Shown here piece after piece: positions 6,120-9,529 of a DNA stretch of 9,529 nucleotides. Source of the stretch: CAYLLT01 sp964591605 (GTDB lineage Bacteria; Planctomycetota; Phycisphaerae; UBA1845; PWPN01). The stretch covers positions 1 to 9,529 of the forward strand of contig CAZQEN010000302.1 of the NCBI GenBank assembly GCA_964591605.1, in the 5' to 3' direction. The notes beneath the pieces are model-generated. The model saw only the letters and a program-made list of their open reading frames with translations, did not search any database and had not been told where the DNA came from. Both the position numbers and the translations under genes were made by a program. How positions within the stretch are numbered: the stretch's first letter is position 1; each line of letters opens with the position of its first letter.

Positions 6120-6200
6120 TCAGCCCGGCACGGTCGCGATGACCAGGTACACCGCGACGATCCGCCAGTCGACGGCGGCCAATGCGAGGATCCGGTTCAT
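6120..6200 (-). pseudogene. Possible 26-codon remnant or small membrane peptide
   Basis: ATG at 6200 opens a 26-residue peptide that starts MNRILALAAVDW and continues RIVAVYLVIATVPG to TGA. The pattern of a short helix, DW and an aliphatic V-Y-L-V-I stretch resembles the extreme N-terminus of sodium:solute symporters, which often begin with a DWxVIxxY segment. The other minus-strand frames beyond the stop do not visibly continue that family, so a simple frameshift is not shown. The purine-rich run before the ATG touches it, so ribosome spacing is poor. It could be a truncated gene, a real small membrane peptide, or chance. Confidence 0.2.
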
Positions 6201-6204
6201 CCTT

Positions 6205-6245
6205 CCCCCGGTCCCGGGGGTAGCGCCGGGCCTCTGTGCCCGGCG
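6205..6245 (-). terminator. Two GC-rich hairpins downstream of purE
   Basis: Bases 6224-6231 (CGCCGGGC) pair with 6238-6245 around a 6-base loop, giving an 8-bp all-GC stem starting 14 bases beyond the purE stop on the minus strand. A second stem, 6205-6211 with 6214-6220, follows at once with a 2-base nominal loop. The position fits termination of purE. There is no clear U-tract, so a factor-dependent or hairpin-only mechanism would be needed. Confidence 0.45.
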
Positions 6246-6258
6246 ATGTGGCTCACGT

Positions 6259-6753
6259 TCATCCCTTCCGCGGATCCGGCTGAGCGAGAATGGCCTGGGT
6301 CTGCTCCTCGCGGAACCGGCGGACGGCCTCGCGGATCGGGGGGTACTTGTTGCCAAGCATGGCGGCGGCGAGGAGTGCGGCGTTGATGGCGCCGGCCTTG
6401 CCAATGGCAAGGGTACCGACGGGGATGCCCGCGGGCATCTGCACGGTCGAGAGCAGCGCGTCCAGACCGTTCAGCGACCCGCCGGCCATGGGCACGCCGA
6501 GCACGGGGAGCGCGGTCTGTGCCGCGGCCGCGCCGGCCAGATGAGCCGCCATGCCCGCGGCCGCGATGATCACCTCGAGCCCGCGGCCCTCGGCGGTCTT
6601 GAAGTACTCGGCCGCCTGCTCAGGCGTTCGGTGGGCGGAGAGCACGCGCACCTCATGACCGACCCCCAGCTTCTCAAGCGTCTGAGCCGCGTGGCTCATC
6701 GTCTCCCAGTCCGACCTGGACCCCATGACGATTCCGACCAGCACTCCGGCCAT
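6259..6753 (-). CDS. purE: N5-carboxyaminoimidazole ribonucleotide mutase (class I PurE)
   Basis: This 164-aa enzyme converts N5-carboxyaminoimidazole ribonucleotide to 4-carboxyaminoimidazole ribonucleotide in de novo purine synthesis, in the cytoplasm. Family motifs are present in order: GSRSD (11-15), SAHRTP (39-44), AGMAAHLAG (66-74), PVLGVP (83-88), and the C-terminal segment VQMPAGIPVGTLAIGKAGA followed by NAALLAA. This long segment and the SAHR/AAHL motifs match class I (mutase) enzymes rather than the AIR carboxylase class II. Length is normal for bacterial PurE. AGGAGA at 6759-6764, 5 bases before ATG 6753, fixes the start. No purK or other purine gene is adjacent, so PurE appears to be a single-gene unit, bounded by hairpins downstream and a candidate promoter upstream. 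Confidence in the function is very high. Confidence 0.97.
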   Translation of the reverse strand: MAGVLVGIVMGSRSDWETMSHAAQTLEKLGVGHEVRVLSAHRTPEQAAEYFKTAEGRGLEVIIAAAGMAAHLAGAAAAQTALPVLGVPMAGGSLNGLDALLSTVQMPAGIPVGTLAIGKAGAINAALLAAAMLGNKYPPIREAVRRFREEQTQAILAQPDPRKG

Positions 6754-6792
6754 TCGATTCTCCTGACAATCCGACGGTTCAGACAGGCCGGT

Positions 6793-6822
6793 ACTCTACC
6801 CGATGGCCGCCGGGGCGGGCAA
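6793..6822 (-). promoter_or_regulatory. Candidate promoter for purE
   Basis: On the minus strand, TTGCCC (6822-6817) and TAGAGT (6798-6793) are 18 bp apart, each matching 4 of 6 consensus positions. Transcription would begin near 6786, about 33 bases before the purE ATG, leaving room for the AGGAGA ribosome site. Chance matches of this quality are common, so the call rests mainly on position. Confidence 0.3.
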
Positions 6823-6922
6823 CGATCCGTCGGCACCGGGCGGCCACGGCGGTCCGTGACACGATCGGCGGAGTAGGATGCGGCCACGATCAGAAGTCGG
6901 AGCATGACCAACGGGCCGGGTG

Positions 6923-6965
6923 CCCCATCCCTCGCGCAGCGCGGGGTAGGGTCTCGACGATGGGG
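6923..6965. repeat. Nested palindrome downstream of the prepilin-like operon
   Basis: CCCCATC at 6923-6929 pairs with GATGGGG at 6959-6965. Inside it, 6930-6936 pairs with 6940-6946 around CAG, with one G-T wobble. The result is a two-level stem between the stop of the last prepilin-like gene (7025, minus strand) and purE. It could end transcription of the three-gene operon, or be a copy of a dispersed palindromic element. No flanking duplications were noticed. Confidence 0.4.
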
Positions 6966-7024
6966 AGGGAGAAGAGGCGTGCGAGCAGGCAATCCACAGC
7001 CCGGAGACCTGAGTCGACTGTCGG

Positions 7025-7978
7025 CTACGGATAGATGAACGTGTCGGGAAGATGCGAACCCATCGGTCCCGGAGGGTCTGGTGTCAGCTTCAAACCAGCC
7101 GCGGGTGGTGAACCACCGTGAATAGTCCCCGGGATGTAGTTGATTGAGCCTCGCGGCGGGCACTGTGTGTACATGAAATCAATCTGCCAACCGTGCGGCG
7201 TGGGAGTGAACTCAACTCCGCTCATACCGCTGATCCTGTTCTGCCCTTCACCACCGTGGTTCGGCGAATTCCAGCGACGCCAGAATCGCGAGTCGTAGGA
7301 AGTGGGAAAACTCGACGGCGGACTCGGCGAACCAGCCTCAAGCGCAGCACCGAACGGGCCCTTGTCTGCGACTGGCCAGAAATGGCTATAGTTGCCGCTG
7401 GGTCGAAAATCCCTGCCGTATGGCACCTGATATCCGTAGCTGACCTGTGAATAGCCGAGTCGGGATTGGGCGGCCGTTGCCGGTCCGATGATGTCCCCAA
7501 TGCCAAAATCCCAATAGGCTCTTGCGTTCGGTTCTTTGTTTTCGATGTCCTTCGTTGAAGGACAAATGAATTGATCGCGGGTGATGCTCTTGATGCGGTA
7601 AAGCGTCCAGAGGTTGCGCGTCGTGGAGAGGTGTGTCGGCAACGGTTCCATTGTGTACGTGTTGCCTGCTTGAGGATCATCCGCACGGCCGCGATATGAG
7701 CCGATCGCCCGCACGTATTCAACTTGACCCACCCGCGCCTGCGTTGCTGGCGCATGTCCCGCCACCGGAAAACGATTATGGTTTTCATTCGCATATACCC
7801 AAAGCGCCCGTTCGATCGCCGACAGGTTCCGCACACAGACGGCCCGCCGTTCCAGTTCGGTGCGACGCAGTAGCGTGAACACCATCAGGCAGATACAGAG
7901 GGCGACAACGAGCAACAGTACGGTCACCTCGATCAATGTGACAGCTCGATGGTGGATCGATTGGGAGGCTCGAAGCAT
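7025..7978 (-). CDS. Prepilin-like protein with intact N-terminal prepilin signal
   Basis: This 317-aa protein has a type IV prepilin/pseudopilin N-terminus: a basic leader, then RAVTLIEV followed by a hydrophobic helix (about 13-37). Prepilin peptidase would be expected to cut after Ala12, leaving Glu17 as the conserved Glu at mature position 5. The body has the planctomycete prepilin layout: a Cys-x-x-NLxAI helix near 48-54, SYRG, LSTTRNLWTLYR, FICPSTKD (137-144), GYSQVSYGYQVPY and NSPNHGGEGQN (237-247). The Asp-Gly expected about five residues after that Asn, just before VEF, is replaced by Met252-Ser253. It lies 11 bp after a paralogue of exactly the same length, and both end in DTxIYP. 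No strong ribosome site is seen before ATG 7978, so translation may be coupled to the gene upstream. Family assignment is good; partner system unknown. Confidence 0.85.
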   Translation of the reverse strand: MLRASQSIHHRAVTLIEVTVLLLVVALCICLMVFTLLRRTELERRAVCVRNLSAIERALWVYANENHNRFPVAGHAPATQARVGQVEYVRAIGSYRGRADDPQAGNTYTMEPLPTHLSTTRNLWTLYRIKSITRDQFICPSTKDIENKEPNARAYWDFGIGDIIGPATAAQSRLGYSQVSYGYQVPYGRDFRPSGNYSHFWPVADKGPFGAALEAGSPSPPSSFPTSYDSRFWRRWNSPNHGGEGQNRISGMSGVEFTPTPHGWQIDFMYTQCPPRGSINYIPGTIHGGSPPAAGLKLTPDPPGPMGSHLPDTFIYP

Positions 7979-7989
7979 CGTCGGTGACT

Positions 7990-8943
7990 CTATGGATAGA
8001 TCAGTGTGTCATTATGTCGGCCCAGCGGAGCGGGCACGACTTTGGCTGCGTAGGCGGGCGGGACCCCGTGTTGCGGTTTTTGGGCTGCGGTCGCCGGAGC
8101 GACGGTCGCGAGTTGATTTTGCGTATAGATGTTGTCCCACCCGGCGACCGACGGCGTCTCCCCGAAGTCTACCATCGTCTGAACATCAAGTGCGTTCTGC
8201 CCTTCGCGGCCATGATTGGGCGAATTCCACGGCCGCCACGAGCCAGGGGCGCCGCTAGTGGGAAAGGCTGGCGGGGATGTCGTTGCACCGGTCTCTAGAT
8301 GCGCCCCATACGGACCTTTGTCGGCAACGAGCCAGCAAAACCACAGGTCCTGGCTGGGACGGGCATGCTTACAGTATGGCACCTGATAACCGTAGCTCAC
8401 CTGCGAATAGCCTTTCCGTGATTGTTCGGGCGTGGCGGGGCCCACGATGTCGCCCTCGCCGAAGTCCCAGTAGTCTTTGGCATTCGCCTCCTGATTGGCG
8501 ACGTCCTTTGTTGAGGGACAGATGAACTTGTCGCGTTCAATCAGATTGAGTCGAAACAGGGTCCAGAGATTTCGCGTCGTGGAGAGCCGGGTCGGCCGTT
8601 CCCCCATTCGCCCGGTGTCGCCCGCCCGCGGATCGCCGGACCCGCCGCGGTAGGAGCCGATCGCCCGCACGTACTCAACCTTCCCCACGAGATCCTCGGT
8701 CGCCTCTGCGTGCGTCGCCGCGGGCCAATAGTCCCGGTTCTGACCCGCGTACGTCAGCCCTGCTGTGCAGATGGCGTAGAGGTTCTGCTTGCAGACTGCC
8801 TGCCGCATCAGTTCCCGGTGTCGAAGCTGCGTGAAAAGCAGGACCATCGCACACAGCACGATCACGCCGCACAGTACGATCACATCGCGGAGCGCGATGG
8901 CGCGTCTGAGCTCGGTTCGCACGGACCGTGCGTGGCGTGTCAT
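7990..8943 (-). CDS. Paralogous prepilin-like protein with a degenerate prepilin signal
   Basis: This 317-aa paralogue of the next gene shares SYRG, LSTTRNLWTLFR, FICPSTKD, YWDFGxGDIxGPAT, GYSQVSYGYQVPY, VADKGPxGAxLE and SPNHGxEGQN. Its N-terminus reads RAIALRDV (14-21) where the neighbour has RAVTLIEV. The Thr and Ile are gone, Arg19 sits inside the expected hydrophobic start, and the Glu is Asp20. A hydrophobic helix (about 21-38) remains, so it is probably a fixed membrane anchor, not a processed pilin. The Asp-Gly of the H-X9-DG-type motif is also lost (Gln255-Thr256). ATG 8943 is chosen over an upstream GTG at 8985 because AAGGTG (8949-8954) lies 5 bases before it and it overlaps the preceding stop as ATGA, a sign of translational coupling. 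The gene is co-transcribed with both neighbours. Confidence 0.83.
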   Translation of the reverse strand: MTRHARSVRTELRRAIALRDVIVLCGVIVLCAMVLLFTQLRHRELMRQAVCKQNLYAICTAGLTYAGQNRDYWPAATHAEATEDLVGKVEYVRAIGSYRGGSGDPRAGDTGRMGERPTRLSTTRNLWTLFRLNLIERDKFICPSTKDVANQEANAKDYWDFGEGDIVGPATPEQSRKGYSQVSYGYQVPYCKHARPSQDLWFCWLVADKGPYGAHLETGATTSPPAFPTSGAPGSWRPWNSPNHGREGQNALDVQTMVDFGETPSVAGWDNIYTQNQLATVAPATAAQKPQHGVPPAYAAKVVPAPLGRHNDTLIYP

Positions 8944-9440
8944 GGCGACACCTTCGCGGCGCCCGGTGGAATCGCGGTGCCGCACTCAGGGCATCGGTCG
9001 ATGCTGGCGCGGAGGTCATAGCCGCAGGTGGCACACAGACCTGCTTCACGGCGTTTGCGGAGGCAGACGTAAAGAATGCGGGCCGCGAGGAGTGTGCCCA
9101 GGACACCGACGGCGAGCCAGTAGGGTGGGTTGAGCGAAAAGCCTTCGGCAGTAATAGCGATCCATCTTTCGGTGGGGCGCCTGAATCGGCCCGGAAGGAA
9201 GGAGTGGTGCCGAAGGCCACGCGTACGCAAAGGGGAAGTCCCGCGCCAGCTCACCCCCGTATTGATCACCCCCTGCTCCGAGTGCCATCCAGCGGAGAGC
9301 CTCCTCTGGCCGCTCGTGTCGTACCACGCATCGATGTCGTCTCCGACGTAGTAGCTCCGGCCCCACAGGGTGCAGAGGATCACGATGGCGGAGACGAGCA
9401 GCAGGATGAGGCGTCGGCGGCGCATGGTGCGGGTCATCAT
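8940..9440 (-). CDS. Two-helix membrane protein with C-terminal zinc ribbon
   Basis: This 166-aa protein has a basic start and hydrophobic helix (about 11-26), a soluble middle rich in Arg and Trp (including GVSWRG), a second helix (about 107-124), and a C-terminal zinc ribbon CATCGYDLRASIDRCPECG with Cys136, Cys139, Cys150 and Cys153. By the positive residues after helix 2, the ribbon should face the cytoplasm and the middle the periplasm. The same ribbon tail is frequent in Phycisphaerae membrane proteins of unknown role. The stop overlaps the start of the first prepilin-like gene (ATGA), so it leads that operon. ATG codons at 9440, 9437 and 9425 are all possible starts and none has a ribosome site. 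The promoter placement favours the first two with a leader of about 6-9 bases. Confidence 0.75.
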   Translation of the reverse strand: MMTRTMRRRRLILLLVSAIVILCTLWGRSYYVGDDIDAWYDTSGQRRLSAGWHSEQGVINTGVSWRGTSPLRTRGLRHHSFLPGRFRRPTERWIAITAEGFSLNPPYWLAVGVLGTLLAARILYVCLRKRREAGLCATCGYDLRASIDRCPECGTAIPPGAAKVSP

Positions 9441-9452
9441 CGTGTACGGCGC

Positions 9453-9481
9453 TTTATACCACCAGCGGGAAGGGAAGGCAA
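9453..9481 (-). promoter_or_regulatory. Sigma70-type promoter of the zinc-ribbon/prepilin operon
   Basis: On the minus strand, TTGCCT (9481-9476) and TATAAA (9458-9453; 5 of 6 to TATAAT) are exactly 17 bp apart. This is the best promoter match in the window. Transcription would start near 9446, only about 6 bases before ATG 9440, so the first gene would have almost no leader. Confidence 0.5.
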
Positions 9482-9529
9482 GGGTTGCCGAGCAACAGTT
9501 TGAACAGATGACGCCAATCAGTAGGTCCC
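9482..9529. other. Right-edge sequence, no gene recognised
   Basis: The last 48 bases lie upstream of the operon promoter. A small hairpin, GTTGC with GCAAC around CGA at 9484-9496, is present. A minus-strand frame is open across it into the zinc-ribbon gene, but it carries no start codon or recognisable motif, so I do not call a partial gene here. Confidence 0.4.

Noticed and set aside
6103..6876. Plus-strand frame opposite purE
   Set aside because: Antisense shadow of a clear purE gene; Arg/Gly/His-rich with no motif.
6696..7163. Minus-strand frame covering the purE-prepilin gap
   Set aside because: It contains a short stretch MLRLLIVAAS but overlaps the purE start out of frame, lacks a ribosome site, and is otherwise Arg/Pro-rich.
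8944..8985. Upstream GTG start for the first prepilin-like paralogue
   Set aside because: The ATG at 8943 has AAGGTG at correct spacing and forms an ATGA overlap with the preceding gene, and both paralogues then have the same length.

Overview
The window looks like chromosomal DNA of a GC-rich planctomycete, most likely class Phycisphaerae. This is inferred from content, not from a marker gene. The clues are a membrane protein ending in the CxxCGYDLRxS...CPECG zinc ribbon common in that class, planctomycete-style prepilin proteins with an NHGxEGQN segment, and a GspE-like protein followed by a CvpA-like protein and secreted FKBPs. No rRNA, tRNA, CRISPR array, transposase or phage gene was found.

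Layout. Bases 1-90 hold three very strong, partly overlapping hairpins, followed by a leader. A plus-strand cluster of four genes runs from 242 to 5185: (1) a membrane-anchored GspE/PilB-like protein whose ATPase motifs are all degraded, (2) a CvpA-like four-helix membrane protein with a very large C-terminal extension, (3) a membrane-anchored FKBP prolyl isomerase, and (4) a secreted FKBP with a PepSY-like N-terminal region. Each has a Shine-Dalgarno sequence and the gaps are 23, 61 and 51 bp, so they probably form one transcription unit. From 5178 to the right edge everything is on the minus strand: a membrane-anchored Cys-x5-Arg phosphatase (its stop overlaps that of the last FKBP by 8 bp), a possible 26-codon gene remnant, purE, and a three-gene operon at 7025-9440. 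That operon encodes a zinc-ribbon membrane protein and two paralogous prepilin-like proteins, each 317 aa. It starts from a good sigma70-type promoter that leaves almost no leader.

How the genes may work together. The plus-strand cluster has the composition of an envelope module: a catalytically dead secretion-ATPase homologue fixed in the inner membrane, a multi-domain CvpA-like partner, and two prolyl isomerases that would act outside the cytoplasm on folding or secreted proteins. The prepilin pair downstream is also eroded. Both members have lost the Asp-Gly of the prepilin H-X9-DG-type motif, and one has lost the FTLIE-like prepilin signal. The window therefore holds two groups of type II secretion/type IV pilus relatives that keep the fold but lack hallmark catalytic or processing residues. 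The phosphatase and PurE look like unrelated neighbours.
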